DNA of 21,611 nt from a virus, in IMG/VR virus record IMGVR_UViG_3300032293_002138, positions 1 to 21,611 of that record; one strand, written 5' to 3'. The translations under genes were made by a program, and so were the position numbers. Shown here in pieces: positions 7,657 through 14,991 of this stretch. The first letter of the stretch is position 1. Every line of letters begins with the position of its first letter. The notes under the pieces are model-generated. The model was not told the origin of the DNA. It saw only the letters and a program-made list of their open reading frames with translations, and ran no database searches.

Positions 7657-8304
7657 GTGCTTATTTAATAGTTTTGTGGCCTTTTCTATGTGAGCTTTTC
7701 CATGAAAACCAAAACATTCTTCTATAACATGATCATTAGAACATTGTATTTCTATAGAAAAATTTTTTGCCACCTCATAAGGGGCAAAATTACATCCATT
7801 TACTTCAAATTGTTTTCTATAATTATGACAAATTGTAATATCTTCATTAAATATTACTTCTGGAATATTTTCGCATAAGTCTAATAACTTTTTAGATCTT
7901 AATGAAAAACCACCATTACCGATGAATTCATCATGAGGGGAAATAGTTTTAAAAAAATTTTTAGGCCATGGAGCTCCAATATAATCATAATTAAAAAAAC
8001 TATTTTTAAATTTATTTGGATTGCAAATAAATCCATCTGCTTGCATAAACAACGCAAACTCTGTATCTATAAAGTTAGAAATATTATATATACAAAATTT
8101 TTGATACTCTCTATAATTTAATTTTTTATTTAATTTTATTATATTTGATATTTTGCTGGAATTGTTACTATGAGTAAAATGAGTTATTTTGGCAAAACTT
8201 CCCAATTTATTCATTTTTTTTATTATATTTTCATTTTTATCATAGTCTTCTCCAGTACCATCACACATAACCAAAGTAACATTTGACAAATTTAATTTTG
8301 TCAT
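7630..8304 (-). CDS. DUF5672-family protein, putative glycosyltransferase
   Basis: The 224-residue protein matches the DUF5672 pattern found in capsule and O-antigen clusters: N-V-T-L-V-x-C-D-G (8-16), F-M-Q-A-D-G-F (86-92), Y-I-G-A-P-W-P (108-114), G-N-G-G-F-S-L-R-S-K (129-138), and N-E-D (153-155). The Q-A-D and N-E-D acids are placed like the metal- and base-type acids of GT-A transferases. Biochemical activity of the family is poorly established, so glycosyl transfer is an inference. It is the last gene of the AT-rich island, 7 bases before gp55, and shares the extreme AT bias of its upstream neighbours. ATG at 8304; stop TAA at 7632-7630. Confidence 0.8.
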   Translation of the reverse strand: MTKLNLSNVTLVMCDGTGEDYDKNENIIKKMNKLGSFAKITHFTHSNNSSKISNIIKLNKKLNYREYQKFCIYNISNFIDTEFALFMQADGFICNPNKFKNSFFNYDYIGAPWPKNFFKTISPHDEFIGNGGFSLRSKKLLDLCENIPEVIFNEDITICHNYRKQFEVNGCNFAPYEVAKNFSIEIQCSNDHVIEECFGFHGKAHIEKATKLLNKHLNSDEMKV

Positions 8305-8317
8305 ATATAAAAAATAT

Positions 8318-9253
8318 TTATCTATTATTTTTTAACCAAGTTTCTAAATTTATTTTTGGTACCCATCCGAGTTCTTTTTTAGCCTTATTATTATCAGCTA
8401 AAGTTACTCTAGATTCCCCAGATCTTGGGGGAATATAAACAATATTGTCACTTATAATTTTTGCAATTTCATTTATAGAATAATTTTTACCTGTTCCTAT
8501 ATTATATATTTCTCCAAATTCATATAGTTTTTGTTTACAATTATTGATCTGCCATTTGTCAAATACTTTTGTTGCTGCTAAAATATTTGCTTCAACAACA
8601 TCAGACACATGTGTAAAATCTCTTCTTTGTTCCCCATCACCAACTATAGTAAGAGGTTCATTATTTTTATTTTGTCTTTGAAAAATACCAATAACAGGTG
8701 CATATTGACCTTTTATGGGCTGTCTTTCACCATATACGTTAAAATATCGAAATATGACAGTCTCAAGACCATAAAGCTTTGAATACATTTTACAAAATTC
8801 TTCTCCTGCAATTTTTGATACAGAGTATGGATTCAAACAATCATTAATCATATCTTCCTTTAAAGGAGGGTCATTTTTTAAACCATATGCAGCGGATGTA
8901 GAAGAGTACACCAATCTTTTTACTTTATATTTTCTGGAAAGTTCTAAAATTGTTGTTGTTCCCAAAACATTTGCTTCAACTGCTTTTAAAGGATTTTCTA
9001 TACAGGGTTGTATCCTTGCTTCCGCTGCTATATGAAAAACAACATCTGGTTTGTGTTTTTCAAAAACTAAAGAACAATTTTTATAATCGCATATATCATA
9101 TTTGTAATTATTTGCTTTATCGTTCCAATAAAATTGGTCGTGTGCGTCTGACGATTCGTTATCAATTACAGTAACATTGTGTCCATCGGCAATTAAACGA
9201 TCAACTAGATTAGAACCAATAAAACCAGCGCCACCAGTGATTAAATATTTCAT
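8318..9253 (-). CDS. NAD-dependent nucleotide-sugar epimerase (UDP-sugar 4-epimerase-like)
   Basis: A 311-residue extended short-chain dehydrogenase. The Rossmann motif is G-G-A-G-F-I-G-S (7-14), the adenine-binding acid is in V-I-D-N (29-32), the catalytic serine/threonine is in Y-S-S-T-S-A-A-Y-G (116-124), and Y143-S-V-S-K147 is the catalytic pair. R-Y-F-N-V-Y-G and G-D-G-E-Q-R-R-D-F-T-H-V follow. These fit the GalE / UDP-GlcNAc 4-epimerase branch, which would supply UDP-Gal or UDP-GalNAc(-type) donors. It lacks features of GDP-L-fucose synthase, so it is unlikely to complete the gmd pathway. Exact substrate cannot be read from the sequence. It starts one base after the stop of the upstream transferase and is well placed to feed the GT7-like enzyme. 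Confidence 0.88.
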   Translation of the reverse strand: MKYLITGGAGFIGSNLVDRLIADGHNVTVIDNESSDAHDQFYWNDKANNYKYDICDYKNCSLVFEKHKPDVVFHIAAEARIQPCIENPLKAVEANVLGTTTILELSRKYKVKRLVYSSTSAAYGLKNDPPLKEDMINDCLNPYSVSKIAGEEFCKMYSKLYGLETVIFRYFNVYGERQPIKGQYAPVIGIFQRQNKNNEPLTIVGDGEQRRDFTHVSDVVEANILAATKVFDKWQINNCKQKLYEFGEIYNIGTGKNYSINEIAKIISDNIVYIPPRSGESRVTLADNNKAKKELGWVPKINLETWLKNNR

Positions 9254-9254
9254 A

Positions 9255-9983
9255 TTATACCTCTATGTAATTTACATTATCAAAAACAAAAAAACCTTTA
9301 TCCCTATGCTCCATAACCGATCCGTGTATGAAAGAATTTATCTGAAGTTTTGAACTATTATGGTGTTTTATACCGGCAGATAAAATATTTCCACCAGAAT
9401 ACAAACAATAATATTTTTTACAACTATGCAAAATATCTGCATAATGTTTCAAACTATCTACTTCCAGTGTATTATTTATAGTATTTTTTAAAGTTATTGT
9501 ATTTAAATTTTTAAACTTTATTAAAAAAATATTTTTATTTTCTTCCATCATTTCATTTATTTTTTTATATAAATTATTTTCGTTATAAAATTTATTAACA
9601 CCATTTTTTAATAAAGATATGGCAGATAAATCTACTAAAGTATATTCAGAATAATTTTGTAAAAAATTTGGTTTATAGTAAATATCAGGATATCTATTTT
9701 GTGGATAAAAGTCGTGTGTTATTTCATTATAAGAAATAATATTATCTGTTGTTTTTAGTGGAAGATCTCCCCGGCAAGAACCAGCATTAATATCGCCATT
9801 ATCTATTCCACTTACGTATGGATTGCATCCCCAAACAAAATCATATATTTCATTGTTGCGATAAGTATTTTTTGAACTTATATAAAATTTTATATTTTTT
9901 TCAGTATATAAACGAGGCAGAGTTGAATATTGTAAATTGTCTCCAAGACCGCCCCATGGCTGTGATAAAATTACTTTATTCAT
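9255..9983 (-). CDS. Putative GT-B glycosyltransferase (GT9/heptosyltransferase-like)
   Basis: A 242-residue protein that opens with S-Q-P-W-G-G-L-G-D-N-L-Q-Y-S-T-L-P (7-23). This is the glycine-rich N-terminal loop seen in heptosyltransferase-like and related capsule transferases (G-G-L-G-D pattern). Near the C-terminus, Y-S-G-G-N-I-L-S-A-G-I resembles the donor-binding loop of GT-B enzymes, which in these families has S/T-G-x-x-x-x-A. It is shorter than canonical GT9 proteins (about 320-350 residues), so assignment beyond a GT-B-like fold is weak. It starts inside the end of the upstream FkbM-type methyltransferase gene (8-base overlap). Confidence 0.65.
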   Translation of the reverse strand: MNKVILSQPWGGLGDNLQYSTLPRLYTEKNIKFYISSKNTYRNNEIYDFVWGCNPYVSGIDNGDINAGSCRGDLPLKTTDNIISYNEITHDFYPQNRYPDIYYKPNFLQNYSEYTLVDLSAISLLKNGVNKFYNENNLYKKINEMMEENKNIFLIKFKNLNTITLKNTINNTLEVDSLKHYADILHSCKKYYCLYSGGNILSAGIKHHNSSKLQINSFIHGSVMEHRDKGFFVFDNVNYIEV

Positions 9984-10656
9984 GCAACCACCAATTTAAA
10001 ATATAATCTGGTTTATTTCTATCGTGAGGGTCGTTTGAAAAATCTAAACCTAAAATAGGGTAATTAATATTTTCTTTTGTAATTTGTTTACACATATCTT
10101 TTCTTAAAAACGAAAGTTCAACTACATCTGGTAAACCTTCTTTTTCTGGGCCACAATTATTACCATGTATATGGAACAGCACATAATTTTTATTTAATTT
10201 TTCTAAAATATTAAATAATTCTTTATTAGGGTTTGTCCACAAATAATGCAATTCAAAATTAATTTGAGAAAATTTTAATAAATTTTCATTTTTTATATTT
10301 GATAAAAGTTCATATTCGGATCCTTCTATATCCATACATAACATTAAATCATTATCTTCAATAAGATCCAATTCGGAATTAAAAAACTTTGAATCAACAA
10401 AAATTTGTTTAAATTCCATATTTTCGTGCCACAATCCATTATATGGATCACAGTCATACATTTTTACTTTTTTTCCTAAAAGACATAAATCGTATTCTGT
10501 CTGTGACACCCAACCAATTCCTAGAGAATAAACTAATTTTGTTTTTTCTAAAGGTTCTTTGTAAACTACATATCCACCATCTTGTTTTGGACCTAATCTA
10601 ATTTTTGTTAGTCCCAAATCATAAGGTGTTAACATGTTTTTAATTTTATTAATCAT
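9976..10656 (-). CDS. FkbM-type SAM-dependent methyltransferase
   Basis: A 226-residue protein with the FkbM/Methyltransf_21-like layout: R-L-G-P-K-Q-D-G-G-Y-V near 20-30, a SAM-binding loop at Y-S-L-G-I-G (43-48), an acidic ribose-binding stretch M-Y-D-C-D-P (66-71), and L-C-M-D-I-E-G-S-E-Y-E-L-L (106-118). The last is the family signature with the presumed catalytic acids. Members commonly O-methylate sugars in surface glycans and natural products. In this island it probably caps or decorates a sugar residue. ATG at 10656; the small HAD gene ends 4 bases upstream. Confidence 0.82.
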   Translation of the reverse strand: MINKIKNMLTPYDLGLTKIRLGPKQDGGYVVYKEPLEKTKLVYSLGIGWVSQTEYDLCLLGKKVKMYDCDPYNGLWHENMEFKQIFVDSKFFNSELDLIEDNDLMLCMDIEGSEYELLSNIKNENLLKFSQINFELHYLWTNPNKELFNILEKLNKNYVLFHIHGNNCGPEKEGLPDVVELSFLRKDMCKQITKENINYPILGLDFSNDPHDRNKPDYILNWWLHE

Positions 10657-10660
10657 ATTT

Positions 10661-10981
10661 TTATTTTTTAAAAAAATTTAAATCATTTATACCTTTATCA
10701 TCAATATAAACATCTGCAAAAGGTTTTCCTAAAACAATTCTATGGTATTTGGCTCCCCAATTATCTAGTTGGTTTTTAGTCTGCTCAAAACAGGCTTCAT
10801 AAGCTTTGCTAGGATTGTCTTGGCTTCTTCTCATTCCTCTTGCCGTAAAGTATACTATGGTGTGACCATTTTCATATAAAGAATTTATTTTTTTTATTCT
10901 TTCATTAAATGGTTTGGCATTTTCATAATCTCCATCTGTTTTGGTGCAAATTGTGCCGTCAATATCTATAACATAAATCAT
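10661..10981 (-). CDS. Small HAD-family phosphatase
   Basis: A 106-residue HAD hydrolase with all four motifs: D6-I-D8-G-T (nucleophile and acid/base aspartates), T46 in F-T-A-R, K86 in L-G-K-P, and D94-D95 in Y-I-D-D. It is a minimal, capless version like those in capsule gene clusters. I start it at the ATG 10981, which overlaps the talC stop (ATGA). A longer frame would need a TTG at 10993 and would overlap talC further. In the heptose-activation pathway a HAD phosphatase (GmhB) removes the distal phosphate after the kinase step. This protein could play that part for the sugar made here, but it is far shorter than GmhB and its substrate is not known. Confidence 0.85.
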   Translation of the reverse strand: MIYVIDIDGTICTKTDGDYENAKPFNERIKKINSLYENGHTIVYFTARGMRRSQDNPSKAYEACFEQTKNQLDNWGAKYHRIVLGKPFADVYIDDKGINDLNFFKK

Positions 10982-11652
10982 TGGCTTCTCCAATTTTTAA
11001 AATCTTCTAAAAATTTATTAACCGAAGATGTAGTTTGTGGATGTGTGTATAATTGTTTTATCACAGATAATCCTGTGGTAACAATATGTGCACCATTATT
11101 CCATGAGTCTAAAACATCAAATGGGGTTCTTATACTGCCAGCAATAATTTTTGTATCACTTTTATTTTGATCAATAAATGAACTCGTATTTTTTAAAACA
11201 ATATTTGGATTACCTCCAATATCTTTTAATCTTGCATAAAATAAAGACACATATTTTGCCCCAGCAAAAGAAGCCATGTTTAATTGGCTTTCTGTGTAGC
11301 AGCATGTACAATTTACATTTATACCATTTTTAGATAGAACTTTTATCGCTTTTAGTTCTTCATAACCTACAGGTATTTTGATATATAGATCATTACAATA
11401 AGTTTTTAACTTATTGTTTAAATTTTTTGCTTCTAAAACAATGTCTTCAAACTTTGTTGAAAAGATTTCAACACTAAAACTTAAATTATTATTTCCACAA
11501 TATTTTGCTAAATTTATGATTAAATTATCAAAATCGCCTTTGGGTTCTTTTGCTATAATTGAAGGGTTTGTGGTTACACCTTGGATAATACCCATTTCAT
11601 TGGCATCAATAATTTCGTTTAAATTTGCCGTATCTATAAAAAGTTGTTTCAT
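10978..11652 (-). CDS. talC: Transaldolase / fructose-6-phosphate aldolase, TalC family
   Basis: A 224-residue TIM-barrel aldolase of the small TalC/FSA group. It has the start F-I-D-T-A-N (5-10), V-T-T-N-P-S-I (26-32), the Schiff-base lysine K92 in Y-I-K-I-P-V, N-V-N-C-T-C-C-Y near 112-119, the barrel segment F-A-G-A-K-Y-V-S, and A-G-S-I-R-T-P. Such enzymes transfer dihydroxyacetone units or cleave fructose 6-phosphate. talC is a well-known auxiliary metabolic gene of cyanophages, where it is thought to push the pentose phosphate pathway. Here it is embedded between a cupin and a HAD phosphatase in a sugar-activation cluster, so it may instead feed or drain a sugar-phosphate pool used for glycan synthesis. 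Whether it is a transaldolase or an aldolase cannot be decided. Confidence 0.92.
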   Translation of the reverse strand: MKQLFIDTANLNEIIDANEMGIIQGVTTNPSIIAKEPKGDFDNLIINLAKYCGNNNLSFSVEIFSTKFEDIVLEAKNLNNKLKTYCNDLYIKIPVGYEELKAIKVLSKNGINVNCTCCYTESQLNMASFAGAKYVSLFYARLKDIGGNPNIVLKNTSSFIDQNKSDTKIIAGSIRTPFDVLDSWNNGAHIVTTGLSVIKQLYTHPQTTSSVNKFLEDFKNWRSQ

Positions 11653-11653
11653 A

Positions 11654-12079
11654 TTATTCCGTTTCTTTAAAAATATATGTTTTTCCGTCTTCTACAATAT
11701 GCGAATCAGAATCATCATCTTTTGATGACCATTCTATTATAACTGTATCTTCCAGAGCAATTCGCATATGCATTAACCCTTTAGGAATATGGATCACATC
11801 ACCTGGATTTAAAATTAATGATTTATTTTTTGCTCTACCAATTCTCAATCCTAATTTTAACTTTCCGGATTCTATATAATACCACTCTTCCTTGTTTACG
11901 TGATACTCCATACTACTCTGTGTCTTTGCCTTCATAAAAATTTTTTTCAAAGCAAATACTTCTGTAGATTCTATCGTTGTTATATTTCCCCAATATTTTT
12001 CTTTAAAATCAATAATTTTTTTAATTTTTGGTAATTTTTGAATTCCGTATTCATTGTCCATAATATTTTTTAAATCCAT
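11654..12079 (-). CDS. Cupin, sugar-phosphate isomerase-like
   Basis: A single-domain cupin of about 141 residues. Cupin motif 1 is visible as S-M-E-Y-H-x-x-K-E-E-W-Y-Y-I-x-S-G, with the metal-type histidine and glutamates. Motif 2 is N-P-G-D-V-I-H-I-P-K-G-L-M-H. The overall pattern resembles the C-terminal cupin of type II mannose-6-phosphate isomerase / mannose-1-phosphate guanylyltransferase, and stand-alone cupins in capsule clusters. Mannose 6-phosphate isomerisation would link to gmd, but epimerase or regulatory roles are equally possible. Start choices are a TTG at 12091, ATG 12079 and ATG 12061. I prefer 12079, which overlaps the AraD-like gene by 29 bases. Confidence 0.78.
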   Translation of the reverse strand: MDLKNIMDNEYGIQKLPKIKKIIDFKEKYWGNITTIESTEVFALKKIFMKAKTQSSMEYHVNKEEWYYIESGKLKLGLRIGRAKNKSLILNPGDVIHIPKGLMHMRIALEDTVIIEWSSKDDDSDSHIVEDGKTYIFKETE

Positions 12080-12740
12080 TTTTTCTTTCAAAGTGTTTTT
12101 TAAATAAACTATTTTGGTTTTTACTATTTGCTATAGTACCACATATATTAAAACTGTAAAGAGCAATTTTTGCAATTTCTTCCAGAACAATTGAACATTC
12201 TAAAGCGTGATCTGGATTATTTGAAAAACTTACACTTCCATGAGATGGTATTAGTATACTTGGAATTTTTAAAGGATCTGTATCTGTACTTTTATACCAT
12301 TTTACAATTTTTTTACCTAAATTGGTTTCGTAATCGTCCAATTCATTTTCTTCCAATTCTTCGCATACAGGAATATCTCCATCATAATAGTCTGCGTGGG
12401 TTGTTCCTAATAGTTTTATAGGCATTTTTGCTTGAGCCCAAGCTGTAGCATACGTCGAATGCGTATGTATTATAGAAGAAATAGAATTAAAATTTTTGTA
12501 AATTTCTAAATGTATTTTCAAATCTACGGATGGTTTTTTGCCCTGGAGTAATTCACCGTTTTCTTTTAATACACATATATTTTTTTTACTCAATAAATTA
12601 AATGGAATTCCTGAAGGTTTTATATAAATTAAACCTTCTTTTTTTATGCTAGCATTTCCCCATGTTAATTTTACTAAATCATTTTTAATTAACGATTGGT
12701 TTAAAAATATGCATTTATCTAATGTATTTTGACATATCAT
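12051..12740 (-). CDS. araD: L-ribulose-5-phosphate 4-epimerase-like class II aldolase (AraD)
   Basis: AraD interconverts L-ribulose 5-phosphate and D-xylulose 5-phosphate by retro-aldol chemistry with a bound metal. At 229 residues this is the length of the E. coli enzyme (231). Landmarks agree with those I recall: T-W-G-N29-A-S, K41-P-S-G, S-V-D73, the metal pair H92-T-H94-S, G-T-T-H-A-D117-Y, S-H167-G, then K-K-H216-F and the C-terminal K-K-Y-Y-G-Q, a hallmark of AraD rather than of fuculose-phosphate aldolase. The gene overlaps the kinase gene by 26 bases. AraD genes usually sit in arabinose-use operons. Here it stands with a RpiB-nucleotidyltransferase and a kinase, so a biosynthetic role toward an activated sugar is inferred. 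Confidence 0.9.
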   Translation of the reverse strand: MICQNTLDKCIFLNQSLIKNDLVKLTWGNASIKKEGLIYIKPSGIPFNLLSKKNICVLKENGELLQGKKPSVDLKIHLEIYKNFNSISSIIHTHSTYATAWAQAKMPIKLLGTTHADYYDGDIPVCEELEENELDDYETNLGKKIVKWYKSTDTDPLKIPSILIPSHGSVSFSNNPDHALECSIVLEEIAKIALYSFNICGTIANSKNQNSLFKKHFERKNGFKKYYGQ

Positions 12741-13557
12741 TATAAAAATTTTCTAAAGAACAATTATTTTTATCTTTTAAAGATATTACATAAGCTGCCC
12801 ACAGATTTGCAAAATCACAACACTCTGTTGCTATATATGCAGCACAAAAAGCATCTCCAGCTCCAATAATATTTTTTACATTTGTTTTATAGCTTTTAAA
12901 GTGGGTAGTTAATTTATTTTTTATACTTCTGCAACCAGAAGAACCCATAGTTACGATATAATTTTTATCTGAATCATAAATTATATTATCAAATTCTTCT
13001 TCATTTAATATCGCCGTATCATAATTTTTATAATTAAAATAATTATTTTTTTTATCAGACATCTGTGCTGATACAAATATTTTATTTTTTACATTTTTAA
13101 GATTTTTTAATAAAGATTCTTGAACAACACCACATCTATAATCATTAATAAAAATTACATCATAATTATTATCAAAAAAATTATAATTTTTAAAATTTAT
13201 TTTTTCTGTATTGCAATCGTTTATTTGCAGATATTTGTATCTTTCATTTTCTTTTATTATCCAATATCTACTTTTTTTATTTGTTTTATTTCCAATATTA
13301 ATTGTTGTAGTACAACAATCTTCCAATAAATGTTCATCTATTTGACTTATGGATGTGACAAAAGTAACATTACACCCAAGAATTTTTAAAAATTTTGTTG
13401 TATTGGCGGTTCCACCCAATTCTTTGTAAGAATCAATCAGATTTCCTTTTAATGTTGGTGATTCTAAAGAAATTCCTGTAGCATTTATATTAATACTTTC
13501 ATCCAGAATAGTATCGCCTATTACTAAAATATTTTTATTTTTTATTTTTTTTCGCAT
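12715..13557 (-). CDS. PfkB/ribokinase-family sugar kinase, HldE kinase-domain-like
   Basis: A 280-residue ribokinase-fold kinase. It opens like the HldE (RfaE) kinase domain: I-L-V-I-G-D-T-I-L-D (10-19), S-L-E-S-P-T-L-K-G near 30-38, and L-G-G-T-A-N-T-T (47-54). It ends with the catalytic I-G-A-G-D-A motif, D235 being the base. HldE kinase phosphorylates C1 of D-glycero-D-manno-heptose 7-phosphate to the 1,7-bisphosphate. In E. coli the kinase is fused to a nucleotidyltransferase, whereas here that second domain is carried by the adjacent gene, fused to RpiB. The kinase start lies within the fusion gene's end (16-base overlap). The substrate could be a pentose, hexose or heptose phosphate. 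Confidence 0.88.
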   Translation of the reverse strand: MRKKIKNKNILVIGDTILDESININATGISLESPTLKGNLIDSYKELGGTANTTKFLKILGCNVTFVTSISQIDEHLLEDCCTTTINIGNKTNKKSRYWIIKENERYKYLQINDCNTEKINFKNYNFFDNNYDVIFINDYRCGVVQESLLKNLKNVKNKIFVSAQMSDKKNNYFNYKNYDTAILNEEEFDNIIYDSDKNYIVTMGSSGCRSIKNKLTTHFKSYKTNVKNIIGAGDAFCAAYIATECCDFANLWAAYVISLKDKNNCSLENFYNDMSKYIR

Positions 13558-14405
13558 GTAGATAAAGATTTAATTTTTTTTAAAATATTTGTAGTCGAGT
13601 AATTGTTTACCAATGGATATATTTTAACATCTATAAAATTTGGTATATTATCACGGATTCTCACTTCTTCAGCGGTCCACTCAGATCCTTTTACCAAAAC
13701 TGACGGATTTAATGTGTTATATAGCGTTTTTAGTTCAGTCTCATCATTAAAAATTAAAACTTCATCCACGTATTCTATTGCTTCTAAAATTTTTTTTCTA
13801 TCTATTTGAGTATTTATTGGTCTATTTTCACCTTTTAATTGTTTGACTCTTTCGTCAGAATCTATAGCTACAACTAGATAATCTCCTTGTTTTTTTGAAA
13901 ATTTTAATAATTCGATGTGTCCTTTATGTATAACATCAAAAACTCCGTTAGTTAAAACAATTCCTTTATGTTTGTCTATTTTTTCAACTCTTTTTACATG
14001 CCTACCTTCAGCCCATTTTTCATTTAACCAAGCATCTACTAATTGTTTCATAGTATCATCATCAGTTATCCAGGATCCTAAACATAAAACATTTGTATTA
14101 TTGTGTTCTTTGGATTTTACAGCTGTTAACATATTATGGCCCAAAGCAGCTCTAACATTTTTAAATCTATTTGCAACAATACACATACCCATTCCGGTTC
14201 CACATATTAAAATTCCAAAATCACATTCTTTATGTGATACAATTGTTGCTAATTGTGAAGCATAATCGACGTAATCAACACTGCTTTCGCTTTCATGTGG
14301 GCCTAGATCGATAACACTGTATTTTTTTTCTTTTAAATAAGTTTTTATAATTTCTTTTGATTTTATACCGTTATGATCAGATGCTATTGTTATAATTTTA
14401 TTCAT
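13542..14405 (-). CDS. Bifunctional RpiB isomerase - HldE-type nucleotidyltransferase fusion
   Basis: A 287-residue, two-domain protein in one intact frame. Residues 1-145 are a complete RpiB/LacAB sugar-phosphate isomerase: I-A-S-D-H-N-G (7-13), G-I-L-I-C68-G-T-G-M-G-M with the catalytic cysteine, H-N-N-T-N-V-L (101-107), and V-D-A-W-L plus G-R-H-x-x-R-V-E at its end. Residues about 149-285 are a cytidylyltransferase-like domain with G-V-F-D-V-I-H160-K-G-H163, the nucleotide-binding HxGH motif, N-R-P-I near 194-197, V-K-G near 238-240 and S-T-T-N-I-L-K-K-I near 270-278, as in the HldE C-terminal domain. I chose the ATG at 14405 because it gives the standard RpiB N-terminus and an 8-base overlap; a GTG at 14432 would add nine residues. 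The fusion implies that both steps act on one pathway. Confidence 0.92.
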   Translation of the reverse strand: MNKIITIASDHNGIKSKEIIKTYLKEKKYSVIDLGPHESESSVDYVDYASQLATIVSHKECDFGILICGTGMGMCIVANRFKNVRAALGHNMLTAVKSKEHNNTNVLCLGSWITDDDTMKQLVDAWLNEKWAEGRHVKRVEKIDKHKGIVLTNGVFDVIHKGHIELLKFSKKQGDYLVVAIDSDERVKQLKGENRPINTQIDRKKILEAIEYVDEVLIFNDETELKTLYNTLNPSVLVKGSEWTAEEVRIRDNIPNFIDVKIYPLVNNYSTTNILKKIKSLSTCEKK

Positions 14406-14988
14406 TTGTTGTTTTATAAACTCCATATGCACATTTAGCTTGATGAAAGCCTATTTCTCCATTAAATGAATAAACTTTTACACAATCACCAAAATAATTT
14501 TTATAATCTTCTAAGCTAAAACTATAAGGGTGTTCATTGTTGGTAGGTAAATCAATGGGTTCAAAAAATTTTATAATTTTTGAATGTTTTTTACATATTT
14601 CTATTAATTTATCTGGATCCTGGACGTGTTGCATTAAATTAAAAATCCAAACTTCATCTACGTATGGAAAGTTGCAAGATTCTGCTTTTTCTTTTATTAT
14701 TTCTATATTTTTATTTTCATATAGATAATCTATCCCTTCGTATGGCGTTGGTTCAATAATATAAGATTTACTATAGTTTGTACAAAAAAGCAATCCTGCA
14801 ATTCTAGCTGGACCTATTTCTACTACAGATTTGCCAGATAAATTTGTATCAATATTTAAATATTTAAAATAATAAGGATAGCTATTTTTATAAGATTCAT
14901 AAGATTTTTCTACAGAATCTTGTATATGATATATTTTTTCACCTATTTGAGCGGATTCCCATCTATTGTCATCTATTGGAATTTTCAT
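14398..14988 (-). CDS. Class I SAM-dependent methyltransferase, putative
   Basis: A 196-residue protein with a class I methyltransferase core. The SAM-binding motif I is V-V-E-I-G-P-A-R (55-62), an acidic residue E79 follows strand 2, and V-W-I-F-N-L-M-Q-H-V-Q-D-P-D (113-126) matches the post-II region of sugar and small-molecule methyltransferases. The C-terminal H-P-Y-S-F-S-L-E-D-Y (153-162) is common in capsule-cluster members. The substrate is unknown; a glycan or sugar-nucleotide O-methylation is the natural guess from context. It lies between a GT-A transferase (3 bases upstream) and the RpiB fusion (8-base overlap). Confidence 0.75.
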   Translation of the reverse strand: MKIPIDDNRWESAQIGEKIYHIQDSVEKSYESYKNSYPYYFKYLNIDTNLSGKSVVEIGPARIAGLLFCTNYSKSYIIEPTPYEGIDYLYENKNIEIIKEKAESCNFPYVDEVWIFNLMQHVQDPDKLIEICKKHSKIIKFFEPIDLPTNNEHPYSFSLEDYKNYFGDCVKVYSFNGEIGFHQAKCAYGVYKTTNE

Positions 14989-14991
14989 TTT

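Noticed and set aside
8318-9253. GDP-L-fucose synthase as partner of gmd
   Set aside because: The motifs (R-Y-F-N-V-Y-G, G-D-G-E-Q-R-R-D-F) and overall layout are those of UDP-sugar 4-epimerases; I saw no fucose-synthase-specific pattern.
9473-9480. T4 late promoter-like TATAAATA on the minus strand
   Set aside because: It lies inside a coding region, far from the next start, and such strings are expected by chance in DNA this AT-rich.
12051-12740. Fuculose-1-phosphate aldolase (would pair with the fucose theme)
   Set aside because: The T-W-G-N, G-T-T-H-A-D-Y and terminal Y-Y-G-Q landmarks match L-ribulose-5-phosphate 4-epimerase better.
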